Shown piece by piece: positions 1 through 11,480 of a DNA stretch of 64,000 bases. The notes beneath the pieces were generated by a model. That model worked only from the letters and a program-made list of their open reading frames with translations, was not told where the DNA came from and ran no database searches. The stretch is from NCBI GenBank assembly GCA_022316685.1, contig JAKJHU010000030.1, positions 9,605,860-9,669,859 on the forward strand. Reading direction: 5' to 3'. Origin of the DNA: Progne subis subis. Taxonomy: Eukaryota; Chordata; Aves; Passeriformes; Hirundinidae. Position numbers and translations under genes: made by a program. The stretch's first letter is position 1, and every line of letters starts with the position of its first letter.

Positions 1-790
1 CCTCTGACAATGCAGAAGGTTATCAGATGATGTCTGTTAGGAATGAGTATTTTTAAATCAGCAGCTCTAGCTGTCTTGAATCTGTGTGTCCTAAAAGGTA
101 CATAGATCTTAGTATCCTGATTTCTTGTGTACTTCTTAATGTGGTGACCAAAACACCACAAAATCAATAGATATATCCTTGGCAGGATATTTTTGTCATC
201 CAGATAATTTTCAAATACATCCAGGAACTATGGGTCACTTCCAAAGGTGATTTTTTCATCACTTTCAAAGTTTGACGTACCACACTGCTGTTACTCAAGA
301 GTCTAATAGAGAAATCCAACAGATTAAAAAATCCAACAGCTATTTATTAATGTATATCTGTCAAATCCATCTTCTCATCTGATTGATATCCAGTAAATGC
401 CAAAATCCTGAGAGAACCCACAAGCTAAGATTTGCTTCACTTCCTTTTATTTCTGATACTACTACTCATGCAGTTTTAACTCTGAAAGAAGGTTTTCAGC
501 CTATTTTAAAAGGTTAGTCTTAGAAAATGAACTTTCATGTAATCTAATATTAGTTAATACCTTTCAGATTCTTCAAAGTCTACTAATCATCTGTAAAAGC
601 CACTTAAAACACTGTTCAAAGCCATAACAAGCATCCATTTTCAGATAAAACTGCTAGTCTTAACCTTTCATCTAGTTGTGTACAGTTAGTATTTTCTTTC
701 ATCATGAACAGATAATATCCAAAACAAATAGGGTCTCTAGCTTGAGATGAATATTGTACAGATCTGACCAATATATACTAACTGATCTAA
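1..790. other. AT-rich unique spacer
   Basis: No coding frame, repeat family or RNA gene is recognisable here. The sequence is AT-rich with short homopolymers only. It ends where a retroviral leader-like block begins. Confidence 0.5.
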
Positions 791-799
791 ACCATGTAT

Positions 800-2052
800 A
801 CTATACTTATGAATTTATCTGAACAATTGTCCTCGGGTGACTTTATGATGCTTGTATCCCCAATTGTCTGTTCTGTTTGTGTTGGGTGTTGTGTTCTGTT
901 ACTTTTAAGTCTGGTTCTGAGAGTGAAGTGGGGGAAAGAAGAAGCGCTGAGTTTGTTTTCAGAAACTGAACTCACTCCTCTGCATTTTGCTCCTGGATTG
1001 TGTTCATCTGGAGCACAGACAGACAGCTGGGTCAGAGGTCTCTGCTTTTAGTTAGTTTTTAGCTAGCTCAGGCAAAGAAGTTCCCTGGACTTTTTTTTTT
1101 TTTTCTTTTTCTTGGGACTGTTTAAACCGGTCCTGGACTCAAAAACCCAGAGAGACACCTGGATCTCACAACTGTGGCCCACCAGGGTGCAGGATGGCCT
1201 TTTCCAGTGCTGGAGGGTCTGACAAGAGACTAGGTGAGCTGAGCTGCAACCCATGGCTAGGATGTTCTGAGTTTGCCATCTCACTTTGGAAAAACGAGAG
1301 GTTTTATTGTCTCATATTATTAATTTTTATGCTTGTGGGCACTTTGTTGAATAAATAATTTTTTCCACTTTTCTCGAAAGAGATTTTTTTCCTGGACCGA
1401 TTTGGGAGTGGCCATTTGGGTTCGCTTTTCCAGAGGAACCACATTTGGAGGTTTCCTCCCAAATTTGCCCTAAACCAGGACAAATATCTTTTATTGGCAC
1501 CCAATGTGAGGCATTAGAAAGTGGAAAAAAAACTTGTTCTGACTGCATTTTGGTTGTACTTTGTGTGGGGATAAAGCAGTCAGTAGCCATGTTGCTGCTT
1601 GAATTTGTAATGTCTCTTGGGGTGGAGTCCTTCCTGTGTTTCTGTTCCCTAGGTTTTTTGAGGTTTTAATACCTTTCCGGTCCCTAGGTTTATTTTCTTA
1701 TCCGGAAATAGCTCCAGTATTGTCCCTAACATGTAGTTTTTATAGTAGAGGTGCACGAATTAGAATAGCTATTTTGCTGGGCTCAGTGATAATGATTTAT
1801 AGAAAGTTTATAAAGGTACTGGAGTTTGTGCCAGCTATGTTTGGTTTATGGTTTCTTTGTCCTACTCTGCATCCTAGTCTCAACAGCATGTTTCGGGGAT
1901 TTATTAGTAATTGCACCCAGTTTGTTAGAGGAGGAGTAGGGAATGAAGCTTTTCAGTCTTTTCTTTCGCTCTTCTCTCTTGAATCAGTTATATAACTTTT
2001 TGAGAATGTTCAGTTTCCCCTGAATGTTAAAAATCCCATCTTCCTGGTATTT
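800..2052 (+). mobile_element. Degraded endogenous retrovirus leader/LTR remnant with lysine-type primer binding site
   Basis: An 18-base stretch at 1495-1512 matches the classic lysine tRNA primer binding site (TGGCGCCCAACGTGGGGC) at 15 of 18 positions, and all three differences are transitions. Upstream lies a plus-strand polyadenylation signal (AATAAA, 1350-1355) in an R/U5-like context. Downstream, 1513-2052 reads as leader or internal sequence. A 119-codon open frame (1636-1995) shows no gag, protease, polymerase or envelope motif that I recognise, so I do not call it a gene. The left edge is uncertain because no convincing TG start or target duplication was found. The block stops where LTR A1 begins, and there is no polypurine tract before A1, so A1 is more likely a separate insertion than this element's own 3' LTR. 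Confidence 0.5.
1495..1512 (+). promoter_or_regulatory. Primer binding site-like sequence (tRNA-Lys type)
   Basis: The sequence TGGCACCCAATGTGAGGC differs from the lysine-1,2 primer binding site consensus at three positions (A/G, T/C, A/G), as expected from transition decay. It lies about 140 bases downstream of an AATAAA signal, a normal U5-to-PBS layout. Confidence 0.5.
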
Positions 2053-2588
2053 TGTTGTTGTGCATTATTTGGGTTTATATTGTATTTCATTTTTATATTG
2101 GGTTTTGTAATGGTTTCTTCTGTACCCCCCCTGTTGCCCTGTAAAATGTATCATCACAAGGTTTGTCCCTGCTCCATTTCCCTGCCCATTCTCCCACTCT
2201 GGAATGTAATCCAACTCTGTTCCACTCCCACCTTATCCCTGATCGGGAAGTGGCTTGTCCCTGCCTCTAGCCCCTTCCCCCTGGATAAAAACCAGGAAGA
2301 GCACATAGAAAAACCTTTTGGCTTCAGGACAGGGACAGGGATGGGGGCTCAGGACCCTGTGGGGGCAGGACCACAGAAGAAGGACTGAATAAAGCCCTAG
2401 TTCCCCCTGACTCAAGTGCAGACTCTTTCCTTTGCCATCAATGACGGCCTGCTCTCTCTAAAGGAAAAGGTCCACTGCCACTCTGGGATCTTTAAGGCCC
2501 TAGGAAAAAAAACCTTCCAACTGTGGTTTGTTTCTCAAGCTACCCGAGGAAAAACGGAGCAGGGGCTCTGAGAGAGAGCAACACTGCA
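2053..2588 (+). mobile_element. LTR family A, copy A1 (probable solo LTR)
   Basis: This 536 bp element starts TGTTGTTGTGCATT and ends ACACTGCA, and aligns by eye along its length with A3 at 21090. It has a TATA-like GGATAAAAA near 2282 and AATAAA at 2388-2393, which gives plus orientation. Flanks are gtattt on the left and gtatgg on the right; only the first four of six bases agree, so the target duplication is decayed or accidental. Confidence 0.75.
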
Positions 2589-3395
2589 GTATGGTACTTC
2601 TGCAGGCTGGTCATGTCCCAAAGCTAAGCACAGCATTCTTCCACAGAAGAATACTCTGTCAGACCAGCCAGGACAATGTGGGATGGAGATGCTTACGTCT
2701 TCAAAAATGACAGGTTCTGGGGTGAATGAATAGATATTAGGAAATCAGCTTGTATCTCCACACCTCTTTTGCCTACACAGTTTGCACACAGGAGAAATAA
2801 TGAGTTAGAGTCAAGTAGGTAGCAGGAGGTCTGTGTCTACCTGTCACTGCCAATAAAAATTGTCAATGAAATATTGTTTCATCTTGGGAACACTGAAAGG
2901 ACAATTCTCTGCAGTGGCACCTCTGACCATAATTCCATGAGTTTTCTTCTGTGAGATGGGATTGTCAAATGAACAAGAGATTATTTTAATTACTATTTTG
3001 TTATTATTACCCAGCCTTAGATGCATGTGTTTGTCTCCTTGACATCTTGCAAATATCCATCTGCAACACACTAATGCTGCACACTTTAAGATTCCTTTTA
3101 CAAAATTTTGCAGTAGGGAAAAACATAGTATAAAAAAATGGAATTACTTAGTACAAAACATCATTGGATTTGGAATTGTCATCTGTCTTATCCAGAGTGG
3201 CAAAAGCTCATTTATTTCTACCTGATGAAGGATTTGGGACAAATAAGATCATCTGACACTTTGATTACAAACACAATACACTATCCTATACTGAGTTAAT
3301 ACATATTCACAGAAAAACATATGCCTGAAGTAATTTTTTAATCTTCACTCAAAAAGCCTGGGCTGTGGAGCACTTTTTATAAAGATATGTGATAC
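2589..3395. other. Unique spacer between LTR A1 and LTR B1
   Basis: No gene or recognisable repeat is seen. The sequence is of mixed composition without long open frames that look coding. Confidence 0.45.
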
Positions 3396-4052
3396 TGTGT
3401 CTGGTTCTGTTCCCGCTCCGGGCGGGAGCTGACCTCCAGCTAGCTCGGGTCAACACAGCCACAGAATGTTTCCAGTTCCTTTCGGCTTCTCGGTGTAGCA
3501 GCTGTATCCAATAGTGTTGTGACAGTCAACAGCAGCAGAAGAGAAAAGGCTGGCTTTCAGCTTGGCAAGTTAAAAGATGTTTGTTAGCTCAAGAGTTGAG
3601 GAGCAGAGAGCTCCGAGCTCGGAGGTGAGCGGCTGAGAGCTGAAAGAGACTCTTTTCCTCCCTCCTACCCCCTATAAGCGGGGGAGGGGTTCCAGGGAGG
3701 ATACAACAAGACAACAAATCAGGGGATCCAGGGGGTAACAAGGTGTGCCCACCCCCAAGCCTCGGACCACTAAAATCCAGAGGAAAAGAATTCCCCCCAG
3801 GGGGCCTATCACCTGAAGCCCTCTCCCTGAGATTTCGCAATCTGGGAGGGCTCCTCAAAGTTATAGACAGGCTGCCCCAGAGCAAGGGGGGGCAGAGGGG
3901 ATGTTACAAGTCATGTGAGGAGTGGGAGGACTGACACAAAACACCTTATTATACAGACAACACAAAAGGGATACAGAATTGGGGATACAGTGAAATGAAC
4001 CATAACATAAACTTCTTACAAAAACCTAATAAAACAGTTCTGCACCACCACA
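3396..4052 (-). mobile_element. LTR family B, copy B1 (solo LTR, older copy)
   Basis: This 657 bp element reads from TGTGGTGGTGCAGAACTG to GAACCAGACACA on the minus strand. It aligns along its length with B2 at 32307. A TATA-like element (minus strand, CTTATAGGGG near 3670) is present, but the polyadenylation signal seen in B2 has decayed here (TTTGTT on plus instead of TTTATT). Flanks are tgatac and caatac, 4 of 6 matching, a decayed target duplication. Confidence 0.85.
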
Positions 4053-6127
4053 CAATACGGTATCAGCTTAACAAGCTCTTTACTTATTACATTTTTATTC
4101 TTGAAACTTGAAATTCAAGGAATCAATTTTTCCTCATACTGAATTACTATCTATCTACTCGTATATTCTGTGCTGCTGATTTGGAAATTAATAGCATGCA
4201 GAAATTACCTCCTACTTGTAACTATGAAATGGTAACAAACCATGTAAAATATATATAAAGTCAACTAGATTTTCATTTGGAAAATGAAGCCCTCTTGAAA
4301 TATTCCAACTGGTAACAATTTTGTTTTAATAATTTTCCTTTTTACTGATCTTGTTATTCCTTGTTGTTTTACACCATCTCTCAACACTTTTTAAAATTCT
4401 TTTTCTGACATACAGAAATCTTTCCTGACATGCAACAATCTTTTGAAATAATGGCTCCATTTGTGTCTCTCAGACTCAGGCTATTGCATCCGCAAATGTT
4501 GGAGTTGGGACAAATCACCTTTTTAAAATACATTTTTCTTCTGCTGCTTCAACTGCAACAGAAATTATAATAGTGGGAAAGAAGTGTGATGGAGGAGAAT
4601 AAGGAAATTTTTTCCTAATGCTGCCCTTGTGTGCTAGTTTTGTGTTTATTTATATTTTTTAATTTGTATTTTATCTTTATCTTTATTTATCTTTTAGTTT
4701 TATTCTCCCTAAAGGAAATGGATTCTCTCTCAGGCTGAAAGTTTATGAGAGATCAATAAGAAAATCAAGACAGAAGTTGAAAGTGAAAGGAGCAGGGTTT
4801 TTAATTAATTTCAAATGCTTCTAGATTGAGGTCTTATTTTGGCACTAATCAATTCAAAATGTGTATCTGCCACCGATAAAATTATATACTGTGCCTTAAC
4901 TGACATGCAAGTTTTTCTATGAAGTGTGCTTGGTAAAGCTTTTAATAAATTTTAACTTAATAAAACCCAACTTTCATTGGAATAACTACAGCCACTCCAA
5001 AATGAAACATACTTTTGACAGCTCAGGTCGTATTGATTAACAAAATCATCAGAAATTATGAAAACTCATCTTCCAGACTGTTACTAAAGAGAGAACATCT
5101 CAAAACCTGTATCTATTTTAAATCCTTTTCTGTGATTTAGGTTGAGTTGCTTGTTTCTTTTGAAATGTCTTCAAGTTCAAGTCAAGAGCACCAGAACTCT
5201 CTTATCAGCTGAAGGAAGGCAGTCCAAGGCTGGTCACAAATAATGGTTTCTGGGGTAGGAAACTGTCTAAAATCCTCAGTGAGGAACTGCTCAGTTATTT
5301 TAATTCACATTTCTACCAACCTCTTTTCCTTACTGTTGCTGTTATTATTTTTCTGTTGTTGTTGTTGTTGAATTACTCAGCTCTTTGTTTTTGTTTTTGT
5401 TTTGCTTTTCTGCTGCTAAATAATTTACCTGATACCATATACAAAATTGTTCTACATAGAAGCAGCTGGGAAAAAAGAGTGACAGACATGCATCACTATG
5501 TAGACAAATCATTCATTTGGACTTCATGATGTTCTAACTATATCTTTTATATTACCCTTAAACCTGTATAGAAATTGTATTACCCTTGGCTCCTAGAAAA
5601 GAGACCAGATGATCATGGGAATTTAGGCACAGAAATCCAAAAAGATCATATCGTAGGACTGTTCCTCACTCTAACCGACAGTTGTGGAGCAACTACAGTA
5701 AGCATCCTTAGAAATTAAATATGTAGTGAGATCTTCTCATTCTAAAATGTGACTTCAAGCAATAATGCTTCATATTTTTATGAGAAAGCGTTTTAATTTA
5801 CATTCATGTAACTGATGCACTTTTCTTGTGAATTTTACTGCCATTTCAATAACTCTTTAAAAAGGGTTTTAAAAGATGATAGAATTTTAAACTAAATGCT
5901 CATAAATAGATGTATGGAATATGCTGTTAAGATATATGTTTTAAGAGGTAGTGTTAGAGTGTCAAGTTATCTGCAAAAGTTATAGTTAAAAATGCAACGA
6001 GAAAAGATTCATAGAAGACTTGCTTTTTTCCCCATATCATATTTATGGCAGAAACAATGAATATTTTGAATTCTTTGAGCGGGGAATACATCTAGCTATT
6101 TGATTCTTGGATAAACTGAATGTTCAT
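4053..6127. other. AT-rich unique spacer with short simple repeats
   Basis: No gene is visible. The span holds a short (TTG)n run near 5352-5372 and a T/G-rich patch near 5388-5405. The rest is AT-rich unique sequence. Confidence 0.5.
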
Positions 6128-6827
6128 TGATGCAGTGTCCGTCCTCGTGTTTGGCGGCGCGGCCACAGGCCAGCTCAGTTATGCACTGCAGCAGCGTGGA
6201 TGGGTCGGGGCAGCAAGTCGGGCGAGCCGCCTCCTCCCCGTGGGTTCTCAATTCCCCCACGCCAGCGACGGGCGGATTGATGGAAAATGCAACCGCGGCG
6301 GCCAAAGAAAGGGTGACTCCTCTAGGCAGGGTATAACGATGTTTATTCCAAGGAGAGGGAGCACAGAGCTTGGCACTCTCTGACCCCCTGCCCAGAAGAG
6401 CCCTGGGAGCAGGTGTGCACGAGCTTAAAAACAGGGGAGGGGATAGGGGTGGCGACAACCGGTCAGCCAATTACAGCAATGAGGGGTAGAACTGGGGGTG
6501 TGAACCTAATAACTGGAGGCCAACCAAAAAACGAAGAGAGGGGATTGCCAGGGTCCCAGCCTATCCCTCGACCCCCCTCCCTGGAGCTTTCTAGAATCCA
6601 GGGAAGGGTCCTGGGCTGACAGACAGGGCACCCAAGGGGAGAAAGGGGAGATTGACAGTTAGGTATTATAGGGGAAGGGATGACTGACATATAACGAACT
6701 TTCTCTAACTCTGGGCAGACAGGTTACAACCAATACTAAAAACAGGGGGGTACAAGGAACAAACCATTACAGAAAACTTAATATAAATTACAATAAATAA
6801 ATAAAACAAACGCACACCACCACCACA
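6128..6827 (-). mobile_element. LTR family C, copy C1 (solo LTR with exact 6 bp duplication)
   Basis: This 700 bp element runs from TGATGCAGTGTCC to CACCACCACCACA on the plus strand, and is flanked by identical gttcat at 6122-6127 and 6828-6833. The minus-strand AATAAA (plus TTTATT at 6342-6347) sets the orientation. The U5-side part, 6140-6300, is GC-rich and keeps many CpG dinucleotides, unlike the surrounding AT-rich DNA. That, with the intact duplication, suggests a relatively young insertion. No internal retroviral sequence or second LTR is present, so it arose by LTR-LTR recombination. Confidence 0.93.
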
Positions 6828-6833
6828 GTTCAT

Positions 6834-7535
6834 CTCTGAAATTATAGTTTCCTTTTACTAGTCTTAATATTAAAATGTAACTTTAGAATTGCACAAATGC
6901 TAGAAAGTTACAGCCAATGGTTGTGGAGGAAATATTAATTCAAATTTTTTGTTAAGCATTTAAATAAGATATTTTATATAATGAATTGATAGTGGTGGCA
7001 TTTTTAATCATAAATTTGATGATAATGAGCATAAATCCCATGATAATTTTAAAAAAGGTGGTTTTTGTTATGCTTCTTAATAATTGCAGAATTATTATTT
7101 TATTTAGAGCTCCTTGAAGTTCACTCCTATCATTGATAGCAATTATTCAAGATTTTCTCCTATATAATTGAATGGAAATATTAGCTCATCAGTAACTATA
7201 GTCTCAGCATGAAAACAACTTGTGTGGCATTTCATGATTTACTTAATAATACTCTAATACCAGCATAACATTGTAAATTATGTTCTCAATGTTCTTGACT
7301 TATTACCATTTGAAATCACTTCTATTTATCATTGCTGAATTTTTCAGATACCTTTTTCTTTTTTTTTACTAACAGCATAAAGATATTGCAACTTTTCATT
7401 CCATATATTACAAAATTTTCTTTAAACATTTGTTTGCATTTAATTTTTCACTGCATTTCTATGTCAGAGTAAGTTACATTTATTTTTAAAAATTCCCAAC
7501 TAGCCCAACTAGTCCATGAGCATACAGTTTTTGGT
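6834..7535. other. AT-rich unique spacer
   Basis: No gene, RNA or recognisable repeat was identified. The sequence is very AT-rich. Confidence 0.5.
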
Positions 7536-7539
7536 GTGG

Positions 7540-7800
7540 TTCTTTGTTGTTGTTTTTTTTTTGTTGTTTTGTTTTGTTTTGTTTTGTTTTGTTTTGTGGT
7601 TTTTTTTTTTTGTTTGTTTGGTTTTTTGTTGTTGTTGTTGTTGTGGGTTTTTTTTTTAGATTTATAGGAATGTTGGGTTTTGGTGGTTTTGTGTTGGGCT
7701 GGTGGTTTTTTTTTGTTTTTGTTTTTTTTTGGGGGGGTGGGGTTTTTTGGTGGTTGTTGTTGTTATTGTTTTTTGGTTGTTTTTTTTTTTTTTTTCCCTT
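7540..7800 (+). repeat. T/G-only low-complexity tract
   Basis: About 260 bases are almost entirely T and G on the plus strand, with (GTTTT)n, (GTT)n and G-rich islands and almost no C or A. The frames open across it only because T/G sequence rarely forms stop codons; their phenylalanine/valine/glycine-rich translation is an artefact. Confidence 0.9.
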
Positions 7801-8623
7801 CTTTGTGTGTTTCTAATTAATTGTAACAATGGTGAATTTTCAAAGTTGCAATTTGACATTTCAAAGAAGGTATTTTTCCCTGATGTGACTCCCTATAAAA
7901 ATCTTAACTGTGGATGGGAAAAGTTGAACTTGGTTTGAGGTAGATCTTGACAGAACATCACAAATAAGTTTTCCATGATGCCATACAGATTAAGCAGCCT
8001 CAGCCCTGGAAATGAGCAGTGTCCTTTTTTTTTTTTTTTTTTCATTCAGAGGATGAAAGTTTTGCACAAGAAAAGGTGGAAGGAGTTTTGTCTCCACTGC
8101 ACTGTTAATCTGTTAGAATTGGAACCAGATTTCTGCGATGGGCTGAGCTGGGTGCAGGCGGTGGATGAAGGTGGAAGACTGTCAGAAATCCTGAGTTAAA
8201 GCAGACTGGAGGAGTACTCAATGAACTACCCAAGGCTGGAACAAAAATGAAGGGATTGCTGTTACTGACAGAGAGCCTGCTGAAAATCCACAGTACTCTC
8301 TTAACTGAATGAAAGAAAAATCATTAACAACTTTTTTCACTCTTTCTTCAGTGAGTTCTTTTTTATATGCTAATCTCTCTGCCTCTGTTCACCATCTGCA
8401 GAATTAGGAAAGTAAGTCATAATGATGTATAATTATACTTACTACATTTATGAATTAAAATCATTTATCATAACTTCTTTAACAATGAATACTGTAGACT
8501 TCAAATATACACCTTGGTATTGCAAGATTTGCCAGAATTATTGGGGAAAAGTTGAACTCATGCTCTTCTATGCTCACAATTTTTCAGCATACCCAGTAAC
8601 TCAGAAGTAGTAGATAGTGGTAA

Positions 8624-8682
<59 letters not shown>

Positions 8683-9228
8683 GATCATTCTATTAAAGTC
8701 AGTACTGTAGAAGCTGTGGCTTTGATCCCTTAGTACTTTTTGTTCAGGGAGATGTCTGCAGCAACTGCCTACTTGATAAACTCTAGAATAACATATAAAA
8801 TAAGATCTAGTATAATATATCAGATGACTGAACTCTGTTGAACAGCACACTGAACATTACATTGAAGAGCAGAGGCTCTGAAAGTGATTTAGGTGACATG
8901 CTGGACAATAAAGAAACCATAAGGACACTGTTTAATGCTATAACAGACTGGTAAATCATATCTTGGTTGGTTGAATCAATACAAGAATAGTGAACTGATT
9001 GATAAATGTGAAGACCAATATTAAGTTTTTTAGTTTTAATATCTCCAGCAAAAACACTGAAGATATGAGGACAATAAAAGTGATGATAAAATGGCTAATA
9101 AATATGGTTCTACTGCTATATATAAATATGGTATAACTAATAAATAACAGTTCAAGACAAGAACTGTAAAATGTCCTTAATATAACCTTATTATGTTTAA
9201 TTTATTAAAAAGTTTATGTTACAGTATA
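7801..9228. other. Unique spacer with a (TA)n microsatellite
   Basis: Apart from a poly-T run at about 8025-8042 and the (TA)n array listed separately, no repeat family or coding signal is recognised. Confidence 0.45.
8626..8679. repeat. (TA)n microsatellite
   Basis: A perfect alternating TA run of about 54 bases. It accounts for an isoleucine/tyrosine repeat in the minus-strand translation and is not coding. Confidence 0.97.
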
Positions 9229-9500
9229 AAACAATTTATTTCTTGGGCATGATGGTCTCTGATATGGAATATCACTTTGATCAGTTTGGATCAGATGTCC
9301 TTGCAATGCTCGGTCCCAATTTCTTGTGCAGCTCCTCACTGGCATAGTGCACAACACTAAAAAATCCTCAGGGTAAGCACTGCTTAATAACAATCAAAAC
9401 CTCAGTGTGCTTATCAATATTATTCTCATTCTAAATCAAAATGTAGCACAGAACCAGCTACTGAGAAGAAAACTAACTCTATCCCAGCTGAGAACAGACA
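9229..9500 (-). mobile_element. ERVL-like LTR piece (family F, copy F2)
   Basis: On the minus strand this begins TGTCTGTTCTCAGCTGGGAT and shares, in order, the same motifs as F1 at 18813: the TAGAGTTA block, the AGTAGCTGGT block, the GCACTGCTTA block and the TTGGTCAG-type block. It is much shorter than F1. A minus-strand AATAAA lies near its far end, and gtata occurs on both sides (9224-9228 and 9501-9505), which may be a five-base target duplication. The left boundary is uncertain. Confidence 0.65.
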
Positions 9501-9760
9501 GTATATAATACTGACATACTGGAAAAAATTACATTGGAAGTGGTGCACTGAGGTTTCAGTTTCTTAATAATGCCAGTATACAATGAAACTGATTTTCTGA
9601 AACTTAAGCTTTACTCTAGCACAGTTTGTAACAGTAATAAAAGATTGATAAAGTAATTTATTGTAAGTAGTGTTATTATGAAAGTCAAACTGGATTGTAT
9701 AAAGGTTTTATACTGTGGAAACTAATTTATTGATTGAAACATGATTTTAAAGAGTTAAGA

Positions 9761-10335
9761 TGTTAGCTAAGGGTTAGAAGCAATTGATATTGATCAAGAT
9801 GTAAGTTAGATTAGTAAATGGTAGGTTAATGATTATTAGATGCCCAAGCTAGAGCTAATGGTTATATTATGAGCTTGTTTATAGGAAAAGTGGAGTGTCA
9901 TAAGTGAACTGTCATAAGAACAGATTGAAACCAGTAAGAACAATGGCCAGCGCCTGGACTTGGTATCAATCAATCACAAAGCAGGGGACCTTGGATCGTG
10001 TCAAAAGGTCACAGAGACCTGATGAAGACTCGCCTGACTTCATCCTTTGTGACCACTGACCCAATTTGAGACCACCAACCCAATTCAAGAGAAGAACTGC
10101 ACACACGTGAAGGAATAATAGCCTCATTTTAATACAGAATGGGGATGGGAGGTGCTGGGGTTATGCATATGTATTGTACGTAAGATCTTGGAGAATAAAT
10201 AGAGAGCAAAGAGACTTGTTCGGGGCGGCCACGCCTTTCGGAGATGACTCTCGTGCTGCCCGCCGGTGAATAAACATACCACTTTCTAACTTTAATTAGT
10301 TAGAGGGTCTTTGTCCGTGACTATATCGGTTTTCA
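9761..10335 (+). mobile_element. LTR E, probable solo LTR of gammaretrovirus-like type
   Basis: The segment ends in a compact promoter and polyadenylation module: GAATAAATAGAG near 10194, a GC-rich CpG-bearing stretch at 10220-10268, AATAAA at 10269-10274, then TATCGGTTTTCA at the right end. The proposed left end is TGTTAGCTAAGG. Flanks are aaga and atga, 3 of 4 matching, so the four-base duplication is only suggestive. The plus orientation is clear; the exact left edge is not. Confidence 0.65.
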
Positions 10336-10339
10336 ATGA

Positions 10340-10941
10340 CTCATTAATTAAAGTGAAGTGAATTTCGACTGACTGATATTTTGTATTATATCTTTCCTAT
10401 AATAATGGTTCATAGTCACACTGGCTTTTAAGACATAGGGCTTATTTTATTTCTTCTATTGGCAAGTGCTTGAAGATTTTTTATGTCCTGATTAGAAATA
10501 TTTTCTCTTATACTTGAAAATATTATTTTTGTGATTTCTGAAGGATCACAGTATTTGGATACAAAATATATTTATATAAAAAGTAGAAAGTTTCTTGATT
10601 TTACTAGTTAAGTTAAGGCACAGAGTATAAAGCAAGCAGATGCATCTAGATCTATTTATCCCATTACCTGTGTATCTTCTGGCTTTATATTTTGGTCAGT
10701 AGTATGGGTATGGAACACACGATCATTTATTTGGGTGAATTCAGGAAAATATCTCATACATTCTGAAGTTACAAAAACACAGGTATTTCACCCTTTCTTA
10801 TGTTTTTTTCTTTAGAGAAGTTCAACATTCTACAGTGTTATCTGTAGCTAAATCCAATGATCAAATTGTTATCTATAGAGTACTGTGAACTGTCTCGGAC
10901 TGCATAGTTAAATAGTTCAGAACACAACTTCAAACTTCAAA
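10340..10941. other. AT-rich unique spacer
   Basis: No gene or repeat family is recognised between LTR E and the pentanucleotide array. Confidence 0.45.
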
Positions 10942-11328
10942 CTCTCCTCTCCTCTCCTCTCCTCTCCTCTCCTCTCCTCTCCTCTCCTCTCCTCTCCTCT
11001 CCTCTCCTCTCCTCTCCTCTCCTCTCCTCTCCTCTCCTCTCCTCTCCTCTTCTCTCCTCTCCTCTCCTCTCCTCTCCTCTCCTCTCCTCTCCTCTCCTCT
11101 CCTCTCCTCTCCTCTCCTCTCCTCTCCTCTCCTCTCCTCTCCTCTCCTCTCCTCTCCTCTCCTCTCCTCTCCTCTCCTCTCCTCTCCTCTCCTCTCCTCT
11201 CCTCTCCTCTCCTCTCCTCTCCTCTCCTCTCCTCTCCTCTCCTCTCCTCTCCTCTCCTCTCCTCTCCTCTCCTCTCCTCTCCTCTCCTCTCCTCTCCTCT
11301 CCTCTCCTCTCCTCTCCTCTCCTCTCCT
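10942..11328. repeat. (CCTCT)n / (GGAGA)n array, about 77 units
   Basis: This nearly perfect pentanucleotide array is about 387 bases long. The only interruption I see is a single C-to-T change near 11051. It is strictly pyrimidine on the plus strand and purine on the minus strand. The long arginine/glutamate repeat encoded on the minus strand is a by-product of the array, not a protein. Confidence 0.98.
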
Positions 11329-11388
11329 CCCCTTCCCCCTCCCCCTCCCCTTCCCCTTCCCCTTCCCCTTCCCCTTCCCCTTCCCCCT
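11329..11388. repeat. (CCCCTT)n hexanucleotide tract
   Basis: This hexanucleotide run continues the pyrimidine strand asymmetry directly from the pentanucleotide array. The change of unit from five to six bases is abrupt at about 11329. Confidence 0.95.
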
Positions 11389-11399
11389 CACCTTTCTTC

Positions 11400-11480
11400 C
11401 TTTCTTTTGGTTTTTTTTTTTTGTTTTTTGTTTTTTTTTTTTTTTTTTTGTTTGTTTTGTTTTTTTTTTTTTTTTTCCCC
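11400..11480 (+). repeat. T-rich / TTTTTG low-complexity tract
   Basis: Runs of T broken by single G bases follow the CCCCTT tract with only a short gap. Together with the two arrays this makes about 540 bases of continuous low-complexity DNA. A second similar patch is at 11605-11640. Confidence 0.9.

Noticed and set aside
1636..1995. A 119-codon frame that might have been a viral structural or membrane protein
   Set aside because: No family motif is visible and it lies just after a primer binding site, in leader-like sequence.
7544..7938. Hydrophobic phenylalanine/valine-rich frames that look like membrane segments
   Set aside because: They come from a T/G-only tract that rarely makes stop codons.
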